The notes: generated by a model from the letters alone, not told the origin. Shown: positions 35,380 through 44,645, counted from the first letter of the stretch. The stretch is DNA of 64,000 bases from Lachnospiraceae bacterium UBA4338 (GCA_002393735.1 DGTK01000013.1:1-64000), one strand, 5' to 3'. Translations and numbers: made by a program.

Positions 35380-36078
35380 CTAAACATCCTTAAGGTTCAT
35401 ATTTCGGTAGCTCTTTCTGATAACAACGGAGTTCAGATTAATCGCCAGTTCCCTCATAGTCGCCGGGCTGTGCCGCTTCTCATCATAGTCAAGGATGTAT
35501 TTTTCAAAAGCATTTATGATTTTTGCCCCTGACGGATGCTCAATAACTCTGGCAAAATTCCCGCCCTGATACGTCGAATGCACATGCCCGTGGAGCATAT
35601 AAAGCGGCCTTGTTTCTTCCAGAAGTTTATTGAAACAGTTAAATCCCCTGTGTGCCACATCTTCAAGGTCTCCATACCCCTTGGCAGGAGCATGCGTAAC
35701 TAAAATATCAACTCCCCTGTGCGCCAGGATTGACACACCCGCTCTGTTAATTCGCCCTTTCATCTCACCTTCCGAATACATAAACGGCCCGTCCTTATAT
35801 CTCATGGAACCACCCAGTCCCATAATACGGACCCCCTTATATGTCACCACCCTGTCATCAATACATATGCATCCCAGCGGCGGCTTGGTCTCATAGGAGG
35901 CATCATGGTTGCCCCTAACGTAATACACCGGCACATTGGCCATTGTCATAAGAAATTCAAGATAATCCGCTTTTAAGTCTCCGCATCCGATAATCAGGTC
36001 CACCCCCTTCAGTTTCTCGGGAGAATAATAATTCCACAGTGACCTGCACTCTTCATCTGCTACTACTAAAATCTTCAT
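35380..36078 (-). CDS. Calcineurin-like metallophosphoesterase
   Basis: The 232-residue cytosolic protein has metallophosphoesterase motifs: ILVVADEEC (with Asp-Glu in place of the usual D-x-H), IIGCGDLKADYLEFL, VRGNHDAS, LVTHAPAKG and LHGHVHST. The first metal-binding motif is altered (D-E instead of D-x-H), though the other four are intact. Such proteins hydrolyse phosphomonoesters or diesters; the substrate here is unknown. It lies 80 bp upstream of the superoxide reductase gene, in the same direction. The start follows AAAAGGG. Directly upstream stands one copy of the exact 33-bp repeat and a tandem-repeat tract. Confidence 0.85.
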   Translation of the reverse strand: MKILVVADEECRSLWNYYSPEKLKGVDLIIGCGDLKADYLEFLMTMANVPVYYVRGNHDASYETKPPLGCICIDDRVVTYKGVRIMGLGGSMRYKDGPFMYSEGEMKGRINRAGVSILAHRGVDILVTHAPAKGYGDLEDVAHRGFNCFNKLLEETRPLYMLHGHVHSTYQGGNFARVIEHPSGAKIINAFEKYILDYDEKRHSPATMRELAINLNSVVIRKSYRNMNLKDV

Positions 36079-36100
36079 TCGTAATCCCTTTTCACCATAT

Positions 36101-36133
36101 TGCCACTAGGGACGGGGTAATGTGCATCTTTTT
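36101..36133 (-). repeat. 33-bp dispersed repeat, copy A
   Basis: These 33 bases are identical to 44613-44645. Read on the minus strand, the unit starts with AAAAAGATGCACATTACC and ends with TAGTGGCA, 23 bp before the metallophosphoesterase start. Both copies lie between a compositionally odd GC-rich tract and a ribosome-binding site on the same strand. Confidence 0.9.
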
Positions 36134-36135
36134 AC

Positions 36136-36218
36136 GCCCATCCAGCCAAGCCCGTCCAGCCAGTCTATCCAACCAAGCCCATCCAGCCAAGCCCATCCAG
36201 CCAGCCCACCAACCGGCG
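36136..36218 (-). repeat. Tandem 14-bp repeat, about five to six units
   Basis: Units of the form GCCCATCCAGCCAA (plus strand) lie head to tail: 36136-36149, 36150-36163, 36164-36176 (one base short), 36177-36190, 36191-36204, and a degenerate 36205-36218. No spacer sequences separate them, so it is not a CRISPR. It lies between the BMP-type gene and the metallophosphoesterase gene. Confidence 0.9.
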
Positions 36219-36238
36219 CGGTCACCTATGGTTCCATT

Positions 36239-38251
36239 TTACTCTTCACTCTTTGGCAATTCGCCTTCTATATTCTCATTAAGCCAGTCCAAAGTAGCAA
36301 TATTGCCATCTCCTATGGCCTCCTGATGAACAGATACTTCAAATAATCCGGCGGTATTCTCGCTGACGAGCCCATTTTGCGAATGAATCTCACCAGAGAA
36401 CGGATCAACGCCGCCCGAAATAATCGCACTCTTTAAGAATGAAAGCAGCTTACATGTCTGATATGGAAGGTCAGCCGCCGTAATGATATCAACCACACCG
36501 GTAGATAAACCAAACCAGTAATTAGTCGCCGTCTTGCCTTCCTCAGTCTTCTCATTCTTAAAGCCGTCTTCCAGCATATATTCAACAATCTTTAAGTAAT
36601 ATTTACCCCAGTTATAATATGGCGCGCCCAGGAATCTGATATTATTTTCTTCCATCACATACACGCCCGGCCTGTTATTCTCTCCATACACATAAGAATA
36701 CTCAATATCCGCATAAACCCTGATATTCTCAGACTTAAGAACCGCCATGTAATCCATGGAATTCTCCAATGTATTCCATATGATTTTGACCTTTGCATCA
36801 GGGTCAATCAGCGATACACCAATCGCAAAAGCATTCATGTTGGCAATTGAAATATTGGCAGTATTTCTCGCTACATATCCAATAACATTTCCTGCCCGGC
36901 CAACACCATCACCAGCACCATTGCCAGCGCCATCGCCAGTTCCAGCACCAGCACCATCGCCAGCCCCGACCCCCGACGAAATCTGCAAAAGCCTGTCCGC
37001 CGCCAGCACGCCCATCAAAAACGACGCCTCATAAAGTTTACCATGATAGCATCTTACCGACGGATGAGTCTTACCAACTGAGCAGTTGAAAAATTTGATA
37101 TCCGGATGCTCAATCGCACACTTAACCGTCTCCGTCAGCATATAAGACGACACTGTAAAAATAACCTGGCAGCCATCATAAACCGCATCCCCAAGTGCCT
37201 TATCCACGCTGCCATCACTCGGATTTGAAAAATAACTCTTCGTTACAACGTTGTCGCCGCATCTTTCGTCGACGTAGATTTTGCCCGCTTCATGGGAATC
37301 AAGCCATCTGCCCGACGCCGTATTACTTGAATTAAAAATAAATGCCACATTCAGCGGATTCGCCGCCGTATATTTATTATTCACGCCCGGAAACAGCGTA
37401 CTAATAATATTCTGCGGTCCCTCAGCCTTCGGCGCCTTCGGAGCCTCTTCCACAAACTCGATATTCTCCACATCGCCGTCAGACAAGAGTTCCTCCCTCG
37501 CCTTCTTCATCCTCGCAATAATCTGCTCATCAGACATCTCGAACAATGACGACATCGGATAAAAACTTAAGTATGTCAGGAATGCGCTGCTCACCGCCTT
37601 ATCGTCCTGATTATCAAGAATCGCCCTGCAGTTCTTCTCAAAGACAAAATACGCCGCCTTCAAATCATTCCTAAGTTCCTCAGGCCACGCCTTATCCAAA
37701 GTCTGTCCAAGGTAGCCTGCCAACTGCTCATACTCACCAGGATTTGTGAATACAAAAAGGTGATTACCTGTCACATCATAAAATTTCAAATATTCATAAT
37801 AAGCCACCACCCTGGGGTCATCACTCTTAGGTGGCAAAAGTCTCGTAACATTGGCAGGAATGAATACACTGCCCCCGTACTTGGACACAGAAACCCTCTT
37901 ATTTCCTTCCTGCACATAGTAATGATTCATATATTCAAAGCACTCAATTGGATTCTGAATTCCTTCCTCCACATATGAGTCATATAAAGCACTCCACTTG
38001 GTTGCGAACTCAGTGCTCTGCTCTAAAAGTGGCATAAAATTAAAAGCGAAGGCATTATTCCTTCCCTCAGTCTTGGTACCAACAACACGGCTAAGTGGGA
38101 TCTCGATAAGGCTTAATTTGATATTTCCATGAGCCTCTTTCGCTTCCTCCATGTTATCAAGTACCTTCAAATACGCATCCGTCCCATCCTTCTGCGCCTT
38201 TTTAATTGCCTCCATCCCAAGCTTCCTCGCCTGGACATAATCTTGTATCAT
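36239..38251 (-). CDS. Cytosolic BMP-family ligand-binding protein with N-terminal ParB-like region and Gly/Ala/Asp insert
   Basis: At 670 residues it has no signal peptide, lipobox or membrane segment. The N-terminal part (about 1-280) includes YYVQEGNKRVSVSKYGG, like the ParB/Srx-type nucleotide-binding loop. The C-terminal part (about 300-660) is a BMP-type (basic membrane protein/nucleoside-binding) domain: NVAFIFNSSNTASGRWLDSH, QVIFTVSSYMLTETV, YEASFLMGVLAADRLL, GNVIGYVARNTANI and WFGLSTGVVDI. Normally these are ABC-transporter lipoproteins; here the domain must sense a ligand inside the cell. Residues about 425-453 are a Gly/Ala/Asp repeat inserted in the loop before GNVIGYV. It lies 38 bp after the response regulator gene, so it belongs to the signalling operon. 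Confidence 0.82.
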   Translation of the reverse strand: MIQDYVQARKLGMEAIKKAQKDGTDAYLKVLDNMEEAKEAHGNIKLSLIEIPLSRVVGTKTEGRNNAFAFNFMPLLEQSTEFATKWSALYDSYVEEGIQNPIECFEYMNHYYVQEGNKRVSVSKYGGSVFIPANVTRLLPPKSDDPRVVAYYEYLKFYDVTGNHLFVFTNPGEYEQLAGYLGQTLDKAWPEELRNDLKAAYFVFEKNCRAILDNQDDKAVSSAFLTYLSFYPMSSLFEMSDEQIIARMKKAREELLSDGDVENIEFVEEAPKAPKAEGPQNIISTLFPGVNNKYTAANPLNVAFIFNSSNTASGRWLDSHEAGKIYVDERCGDNVVTKSYFSNPSDGSVDKALGDAVYDGCQVIFTVSSYMLTETVKCAIEHPDIKFFNCSVGKTHPSVRCYHGKLYEASFLMGVLAADRLLQISSGVGAGDGAGAGTGDGAGNGAGDGVGRAGNVIGYVARNTANISIANMNAFAIGVSLIDPDAKVKIIWNTLENSMDYMAVLKSENIRVYADIEYSYVYGENNRPGVYVMEENNIRFLGAPYYNWGKYYLKIVEYMLEDGFKNEKTEEGKTATNYWFGLSTGVVDIITAADLPYQTCKLLSFLKSAIISGGVDPFSGEIHSQNGLVSENTAGLFEVSVHQEAIGDGNIATLDWLNENIEGELPKSEE

Positions 38252-38289
38252 ATAATACCTCTTATCTTTCTTACGAGATATATTATAGT

Positions 38290-39156
38290 TTATTTTTTTA
38301 ATGCCTCGCTTATCTTCTCCATCAAACTATCCTTATTCGCCGGCTTAAGTATATACGCCGCAGGCTTAAGCGCAAGCACTGACTTAATATGCTCCATATC
38401 CCCAAGCCCCGTAAGGAAAATAACCGGTATATCCTTCGTATCCTCATCCGAGCGAATCATCTCCAGAGTCTGTCTTCCATCACAAACCGGCATCTCATAA
38501 TCAAGCAAAATTACATCCGGCCTCTTCTTCGCCATCGCCGTAATCCCCTTCATACCGGACGTCGCAAGCGACACATCATACTCCCCATCAAGTATCGCCT
38601 TTAGACTCCTGAGCATCATCGGATCATCATCAATAACCAGAACTCTTATATCATCATGGGGATCTTCCTCCACCTTCGGCTCATAAAACGGCTCAACGCC
38701 CCCAAGCATATCCGAAAGCCCCGCAAGTTCTGCCTCAACATCAATATCATCCGCATCCACTTCCTTGATTTCTTCCCTCTTCTTAACAGCCCTGTACTCC
38801 TCAACTCTCTCCTTGATAATACGTACCATTTCCTCTTTATCCACATCCTTGTCGATATGCGAAAACTGCTTATTTCCATAGAAGTACATATAATTCTTAC
38901 GCTCTAAATCATTACCAATAGTAATCGTCGGAACCCCCGGACACACTCTTGCAACCGACCGAAAAATCCCCGGGTCCATCTCTCCCGCATTCCCGATCAT
39001 ACTGATTACCACTACCATTGGTCCGGTAACGCCTAAAACCTTATCAAATCCCACAACCTCTTCAGAACATAAATGAGACTCAAAATACTGCCCGAAAAAT
39101 TCATTGAGTTCCTTATTGTGTACATTCAATTTTCCAACAATCAACATTCTGTCCAT
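38290..39156 (-). CDS. Response regulator with N-terminal pseudo-receiver and C-terminal receiver
   Basis: The 288-residue protein ends in a canonical receiver domain (about 168-286): IRVLVIDDDPMMLRSLKAIL, phospho-acceptor Asp in VILLDYEMPVCDG, Thr in VIFLTGLGD and Lys in YILKPANK. Residues 1-120 look like a degraded receiver-type fold (LIVGKLNVHNKEL, MVVVISMIGNAG) without the acidic pocket, linked by a charged, acidic hinge. No DNA-binding output domain is present, so output is probably by protein contact. It follows the hybrid kinase by 23 bp and precedes the BMP-type protein; the three likely form one pathway. Confidence 0.88.
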   Translation of the reverse strand: MDRMLIVGKLNVHNKELNEFFGQYFESHLCSEEVVGFDKVLGVTGPMVVVISMIGNAGEMDPGIFRSVARVCPGVPTITIGNDLERKNYMYFYGNKQFSHIDKDVDKEEMVRIIKERVEEYRAVKKREEIKEVDADDIDVEAELAGLSDMLGGVEPFYEPKVEEDPHDDIRVLVIDDDPMMLRSLKAILDGEYDVSLATSGMKGITAMAKKRPDVILLDYEMPVCDGRQTLEMIRSDEDTKDIPVIFLTGLGDMEHIKSVLALKPAAYILKPANKDSLMEKISEALKK

Positions 39157-39179
39157 AGTAATGTGCTCCTAATTTTTGA

Positions 39180-42100
39180 TTATTCATCCTTAGCTGCCAA
39201 AATCTCATCAACCAGTTCCGCAACCGTATCTGAATCAAGGGCTGTAACTGCATTCTTTAAATCCCTGACTTTTTCATTCATCTCATCGCCCCAGTTATAT
39301 TTATATAGATAATCCGCAATCGGATCTGCGGTATCGATATCAAGATCCTCCATGGACTCTTTTAATTTCTCAAGCTGATCTGTAACCGAGAAAATATCAT
39401 ATTCTTCCCTGGTAATCTCTGTCTTTTCTATATTGAATGCTTCCCTTAATTTTTCGCCGTAATTATACCAGTAATCAATAAGTATTGAATGCATTTTCTC
39501 AATTGTATCTTTCTTTCCTTCCCTTGCCGCATTCTCAAGCACGTTGGCCATACCTGCAAGTGGAATAATACCAAGAGTTGCTGCCACACTCTTCATTGAA
39601 TGAACCTGTATTCTGTAATTATCCATTTCTCCGCTTTCGTCGATTCGGCCATACATCTCATCGAGTTTCTTGGCATGCATGGGAATCATCTCAACGAAGT
39701 CCTTAACTGTAGCGATAACCAGGTCCTTCTGATAGAGGTGTGCCATGGCATAATTCCAGTCGATGCCTCCGATAATTGGAAGTTCTCCAAGGTCTTCCTC
39801 TGCTGCCTTGGCAAGTTTCTCTTTCTTCTCTCTTTCATCCTTATTAGGCGCATGTTCAAAAAGCCTCGGCGAGATATTCTCTTTAATAACCTCTTCAAGC
39901 TTCGACGCCACAACAGGCTTTGACAAAAATCCATTGAAGCCTTCACTTAAGTACATCTCCTTTGCACCCGTAACCGCATTTGCCGTAAGCACGAATACAG
40001 GAGTATTCTTATTCGGTCCCTGAAGATTCTTCTTCATTAAGTGAAGCGTCTCAATACCGTCAAGTTCCGGCATCATGTGATCAAGGAAAATAATATCGTA
40101 ATAATTCTTCTCTGTAAGTTCCAGACACTCCTTACCTGACTCAGCCTCAGTAATCTGAACGCCCGTATCCTTAAGAAGCGCAATAAATACCTTACGGTTA
40201 AGAGCATTGTCATCCACCACGAGAACTCTGGCATTCGGTGCGTAGAAGGATTCATTATAATCATAAGTCTCTCCTTCTTTTTCGTTGGCATCGAACACAC
40301 CAATCGGAGTCTTATCCCTAATCTCCTGCTCTATTGTAAAATAGAACTTACTGCCTTCTCCGTATTTACTTTCAACTTCAAGTTTGGTACCCATAAGGTG
40401 CAGAAGGTTCTGAGTAATATTCATTCCAAGACCGGTACCTTCAATATTACGGTTTCTCTTCTCTTCAATTCTGTCAAAAGCAGAGAACAGTTTGGAAAGA
40501 TCTTCTTCCTTAATACCTATACCCGTATCTTCTACCTCGACGTAGAGTTCGCAGGTCTGATCCTTAACAGTGCCGCTAACCCTGAACCATACAGTACCTG
40601 TCTGTGTATATTTGGTCGCATTAGTAAGAATATTTGTAATACACTGTTTTACTCTTACGTCATCGCCGTATAACTTAGATGGCAGTGAAGGATCTACAGT
40701 AACCTCAAGTTTAAGATTCTTCGCATTGGCACGGAATGATACCATATTTACAAGGTCACGAAGCATGGAATCAAGTTCATATTCCGCAGGTACAATCTCC
40801 AACTTTCCGGACTCGATTTTGGAGATATCTAAAATATCATTAATAATGGACAAAAGCGAATTACCGGCGCTTTGAATATCCCTTGCATAACTTCTTACAC
40901 TCTCATTATTACTCTCTCTAAGAATCATCTCATCCATACCAAGCACTGCATTGATAGGAGTTCTGATTTCATGGGACATCTGAGCCAGGAACTGCGACTT
41001 GGCTTCATCTGCCTGGGTTGCTGCCTCAACTGCTTCCTGCAATACAAGAGTTGCTTTTTCCTGCCACTTTATCATGGCAAGCATAATATAGGATATAACC
41101 CCCATGCAAAGACCAAAAAGCACAACAAATAAAATATCATACTTAATAACATCGCCATATATATCTGACCATTTTCTAACATATACAACACTAAATCCGG
41201 ACTCTTCTTCAACCACTGACATAACAACTTTTCGCTTGCCATCATAATCCTTAAGAGTCACCGGGTCATCAGTATAAACTGCCTCTAAGTAACCCGCCTG
41301 TTCCATGGATGTTGCGCTGTCTTTTTTAATTGAATAATCCTTATTAGGATGGCTTATGATATTACCGTCTTTATCAACAAAGAAGGTATATGCCGTATCC
41401 GTGTTATTATCAATGATGTCCGTAAGACTTGAAAGATAAACGTCCATGGCAATAACACCATAGAACTCTCCCTCATCATCCATTATTTTCTTCGAAAGGG
41501 TTATGAAATAATCATTTTCCTCTTCCCTGTAGAAAGGCGATGATACTGTAAAGCCCTCATTTCCCTTGGTATCCATGGCATCTGTATACCATTTAAGTTC
41601 TTCTACTTTTTCATCAGACGCGCTCTTTTTGCCATCACTTATAACAAGTGGCGTGGAAGAATTCGCATTAGCAAGATATACAGCATAAATCTGATCATAC
41701 TGACCTGATACCAGGCTAATCATCTCTTCATTAGCCTTATTATCCGATGAGTTGTCACCCGTCAGCACAAAATTAGAGAGCATATCAAGTATGGTTTCCT
41801 GATGAGTTGTCCACACTTTAAGTTCATCAACTCTCGCACCAATATGACCCATCATACTGTCGCCACCACTTCTTACAGTTGAAGTCGTTGCAACAATAAT
41901 AGAAACGATGAATGCAAAGAAAAGCACCACAAGAACGCCCACCAGGAACAGTCTGCTTCTTCTTCCGCTCATTCCCGCCGTAACTTTCTGATTATCAAGA
42001 TTATTCTCTTCCTGAACCGTCTCAATAACCTTGGCACTTAATGAGATTTCATTCATTACATTCTCAATGCCGTAAGCATTTTCCTGAATAAGTCTCATGG

Positions 42101-43154
42101 CTTCTTCCATATCCACATTATCCAGTCTGCTTTCACTTGAATGCTTCAAAATTGCATGAAGTTTATGACTTACATCCTCAGTCTTTTTATCAAGGAATTT
42201 CTCTTCAGCAATCAAAGTCTTCTCAACCTGAGTCTGCCTTCTGTGAGTAATGATATAAAGAAATATCAGCACACCAATGAGAAGGACATTGAGAATAAGA
42301 TTTCTCATAAGTGACTTGTAGTTACTTTTATATAAGCCCGCATTGCTGACAGTCGAGATTAAATACCAGTCATTATCGGTCTTTGTATAGAATATCGTGC
42401 TTTTTACTCCTTCTATCCTGCTGGTAAAAGAAGCTGTATTTTCACCTGAAGCCAGGATTTTCTGAAGTATGCCGCTATAATCCGGGAGAGCATCGGATAA
42501 GTTCTGCCCCACTAAAGATGCATCACCGTAAGATACAATCATTCCTTCGGAATTAACAATCAGAGCGTCCCCGTTCATAGACTTATCTATATATTCAACG
42601 CAGGCCTGCATATCGGTCAGGTCATAATCAAGGCCTACTATCGTCTTTCCGTCCTTAAGTAGCATGGATACCGAGAAGCAGGTTTCTCCCGTAAAATAAT
42701 CCACATACGGCGATGAAACATATACCACATCAACTCCTGACTTTTCTGCCCCTTTGTACCAGATTCTGTCCCGAACTGACAAATCTTCTCCGATTACCCT
42801 GTCAGGTATTAAGCACAAATCCCCGCGAGCCGCGAAAACGTTGATACAGTTTTCATCCGCAAGTTCGCTTTTGTGCTGTCTTAGGGCAGCGACTATTTTC
42901 TCATCCTCGGCCCCTGTACCTGTCAGAACTGCCACCTCGGAAGACACCTTAAAAAGAGAGACCTGGGCTGTATTTAATGTTTCCTGAAGTTTTGAAGAAA
43001 TGATTTCAAGCTGCTCACGACTAAGTACCGCAGCCTGCTCATTTAGAGTATAGAAAAACAGCTGGCCGTTAAGAATTACAATTGCAAGTACTAAGATTGC
43101 AATTATAATAAACAGTTTGCTGCCATGCTTTCTTAAGAAATTTTTTATTCTCAT
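39180..43154 (-). CDS. Hybrid histidine kinase with two tandem extracellular sensor blocks
   Basis: The protein has about 1324 residues, numbered from the ATG at 43154, chosen because AGGGG is seven bases upstream. The order is: membrane helix (about 10-35), first Cache-like sensor, membrane helix near 300, coiled coil, membrane helix near 405-430, second Cache-like sensor, membrane helix near 690-715, HisKA with His near 728 (FLAQMSHEIRTPINAVLG), HATPase (VEDTGIGIKEEDLSKLF, GTGLGMNITQ), receiver with Asp near 1025 (DIIFLDHMMPELDG), and Hpt with His near 1185 (IQVHSMKSVAATLG). Both sensors carry Cache-type motifs such as DLCLIPDRVIGEDLSVRD and GNIISHPNKDYSI. All phosphorelay residues are present. 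It is followed by the response regulator gene. Confidence 0.93.
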   Translation of the reverse strand: MRIKNFLRKHGSKLFIIIAILVLAIVILNGQLFFYTLNEQAAVLSREQLEIISSKLQETLNTAQVSLFKVSSEVAVLTGTGAEDEKIVAALRQHKSELADENCINVFAARGDLCLIPDRVIGEDLSVRDRIWYKGAEKSGVDVVYVSSPYVDYFTGETCFSVSMLLKDGKTIVGLDYDLTDMQACVEYIDKSMNGDALIVNSEGMIVSYGDASLVGQNLSDALPDYSGILQKILASGENTASFTSRIEGVKSTIFYTKTDNDWYLISTVSNAGLYKSNYKSLMRNLILNVLLIGVLIFLYIITHRRQTQVEKTLIAEEKFLDKKTEDVSHKLHAILKHSSESRLDNVDMEEAMRLIQENAYGIENVMNEISLSAKVIETVQEENNLDNQKVTAGMSGRRSRLFLVGVLVVLFFAFIVSIIVATTSTVRSGGDSMMGHIGARVDELKVWTTHQETILDMLSNFVLTGDNSSDNKANEEMISLVSGQYDQIYAVYLANANSSTPLVISDGKKSASDEKVEELKWYTDAMDTKGNEGFTVSSPFYREEENDYFITLSKKIMDDEGEFYGVIAMDVYLSSLTDIIDNNTDTAYTFFVDKDGNIISHPNKDYSIKKDSATSMEQAGYLEAVYTDDPVTLKDYDGKRKVVMSVVEEESGFSVVYVRKWSDIYGDVIKYDILFVVLFGLCMGVISYIMLAMIKWQEKATLVLQEAVEAATQADEAKSQFLAQMSHEIRTPINAVLGMDEMILRESNNESVRSYARDIQSAGNSLLSIINDILDISKIESGKLEIVPAEYELDSMLRDLVNMVSFRANAKNLKLEVTVDPSLPSKLYGDDVRVKQCITNILTNATKYTQTGTVWFRVSGTVKDQTCELYVEVEDTGIGIKEEDLSKLFSAFDRIEEKRNRNIEGTGLGMNITQNLLHLMGTKLEVESKYGEGSKFYFTIEQEIRDKTPIGVFDANEKEGETYDYNESFYAPNARVLVVDDNALNRKVFIALLKDTGVQITEAESGKECLELTEKNYYDIIFLDHMMPELDGIETLHLMKKNLQGPNKNTPVFVLTANAVTGAKEMYLSEGFNGFLSKPVVASKLEEVIKENISPRLFEHAPNKDEREKKEKLAKAAEEDLGELPIIGGIDWNYAMAHLYQKDLVIATVKDFVEMIPMHAKKLDEMYGRIDESGEMDNYRIQVHSMKSVAATLGIIPLAGMANVLENAAREGKKDTIEKMHSILIDYWYNYGEKLREAFNIEKTEITREEYDIFSVTDQLEKLKESMEDLDIDTADPIADYLYKYNWGDEMNEKVRDLKNAVTALDSDTVAELVDEILAAKDE

Positions 43155-43230
43155 ATCGTAACCCCTGGCCATTATGGCCCATACTGATTTCACTTACGTC
43201 CCCACTTTAAGCACGCACAATTCCTTGAAC

Positions 43231-43259
43231 ATTATACCACAAAGTGTAATTTATGTAAA
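43231..43259 (-). promoter_or_regulatory. Promoter of the hybrid kinase operon
   Basis: On the minus strand TTTACA (43254-43259) and TATAAT (43231-43236) are 17 bp apart; start would be near 43224, giving a 70-base leader. Confidence 0.8.
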
Positions 43260-43274
43260 CATGTTCTTATATTT

Positions 43275-43317
43275 AAAAACACCCCTTAAGATTTCTAAAA
43301 TAAGCCTCAAGGGGTGT
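43275..43317 (-). terminator. Intrinsic terminator after the MFS transporter gene
   Basis: ACACCCCTTGAG and CTTAAGGGGTGT (minus strand) pair over 12 bp with one G-T, loop 15 bases, followed by TTTT. It lies 37 bp after the transporter stop. Confidence 0.85.
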
Positions 43318-43353
43318 ATAAATGACTAAATGGTAATTATGCCATTATGTAAA

Positions 43354-44595
43354 CTATTTTTCTTTTTTCTCTTTAACCAAAATTAAGCAGATAAGAAGGG
43401 CTGCAATGTAGAAACAAAGGGTTGCGATAAGCACAACTTCATATCTGTTTCCAACAAAATGCTTGATAATCTCAGTCATGTTATTTCCTGTAATACCTGC
43501 GATTGCCCAGGCAGAAAGTGACAGGCCGTGGATTTTGCTAATCTTTTCCATACCAAACCTTGATGAAAGAAGTGCAGGAAGTGTTGAGAATCCGCCACCG
43601 TATCCAAGGTTAACAAGGAGAAGAAGGCAAACTGTAATCATACCAAATACAATGGTCTGAGGTCCCTTTGTGATGGACTGTGTAACAAGTGCAATTCCTG
43701 TGATTAAGATGCAGCTAATGAAGATAATCTGATAAACCGTATTTCTGTCCTTCATCTTATCTGAGATGGTTGAGTATCCGATACGACCAAGAGCGTTAAA
43801 TGCAGCAGTTACCATAGGCACAACACTGACCATTACTGCAAGAACTGCCATGCCATCAAATGTTGTCTGGATGATCTGCTTTTCGTATGTGATAAGTGCA
43901 AGGCCGCAGTGAATGTTGATAAAGAACATAAGCCAGATTCCAAGAAATACTTTATTCTTGAACATGGACATAACCTTGAAGCCGTCCTTGTTATCCTGAG
44001 GCTCAACCCAGCCTTCCGGCTTCTTAAGAAGGAAGTGACCGAGTAACATCATGACAAAATACACGCCGCCTAAAATATAGAACATCGCAGAGATACCGAA
44101 TCTTGAAAGGATTGCTTCCATGATAGGTGTTGCAATTGCCTTGGCAAGACCGAAGCCCATGATGGAAATACCTGTTGCAAGACCTTTCTGCTTATCGAAC
44201 CAGAGCATAAGTGTTTTAACCGGTGTAAGATAACCGACACCAAGGCCGATACCCATGATGCAGCCGTAGAAAATATATATTGAAATAAGGGCCACAGGTC
44301 CTTTTAAAAACTGAATTGATGCGCCTGTACCAATCATTCCGACGGTAAAGCATATGCATGAAATAAGGGATGATTTATGAATATTCTTCTCTACCATCTT
44401 ACCTGCAAAAGCAGCCGACATGCCAAGGAAGAATATAGCCAGGGAGAACGCCCAGCCTACACCGAATGTGTCCATTCCGATGGCTTCGGAGATTCTCTCT
44501 TTGAAAGTAGACCAACAGTAAACTGTACCTATTGAGCAGTGGATTAAAAGTGCAGGTACGGCAGCTCTCATCCATTTGTTGTTAAGAAAACTCAT
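43354..44595 (-). CDS. OFA-family major facilitator transporter
   Basis: The 413-residue protein has 12 membrane segments. It starts MSFLNNKWMRAAVPALLIHC, followed by GTVYCWSTFKERISE, the conserved start of the oxalate/formate antiporter (OFA) family. GCIMGIGLGVGYLTPVKTLM and WFDKQKGLATGISIMGFG are the family loop motifs between helices 4 and 5. The substrate is probably a small carboxylate, but OFA members vary. The start at 44595 is preceded by GGAGG; an open frame continues 42 codons further, but that part lies in the GC-rich leader and repeat. A long leader with a terminator-like hairpin precedes the gene. Confidence 0.9.
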   Translation of the reverse strand: MSFLNNKWMRAAVPALLIHCSIGTVYCWSTFKERISEAIGMDTFGVGWAFSLAIFFLGMSAAFAGKMVEKNIHKSSLISCICFTVGMIGTGASIQFLKGPVALISIYIFYGCIMGIGLGVGYLTPVKTLMLWFDKQKGLATGISIMGFGLAKAIATPIMEAILSRFGISAMFYILGGVYFVMMLLGHFLLKKPEGWVEPQDNKDGFKVMSMFKNKVFLGIWLMFFINIHCGLALITYEKQIIQTTFDGMAVLAVMVSVVPMVTAAFNALGRIGYSTISDKMKDRNTVYQIIFISCILITGIALVTQSITKGPQTIVFGMITVCLLLLVNLGYGGGFSTLPALLSSRFGMEKISKIHGLSLSAWAIAGITGNNMTEIIKHFVGNRYEVVLIATLCFYIAALLICLILVKEKKEK

Positions 44596-44612
44596 ATCAA
44601 CCTCCATTACTG

Positions 44613-44645
44613 TGCCACTAGGGACGGGGTAATGTGCATCTTTTT
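44613..44645 (-). repeat. 33-bp dispersed repeat, copy B
   Basis: Identical to 36101-36133. It ends 18 bp before the MFS start codon, next to the Shine-Dalgarno, and on its other side meets a GC-rich tract. Confidence 0.9.

Noticed and set aside
36136..36218. CRISPR array
   Set aside because: Units of 14 bp abut directly with no spacers and no cas genes are present.
36756..37034. Plus-strand frame coding a Pro/Ala/Ser-rich peptide
   Set aside because: It is the opposite strand of the Gly/Ala/Asp insert in the BMP-type gene, with no ribosome-binding site; a shadow of the repeat.
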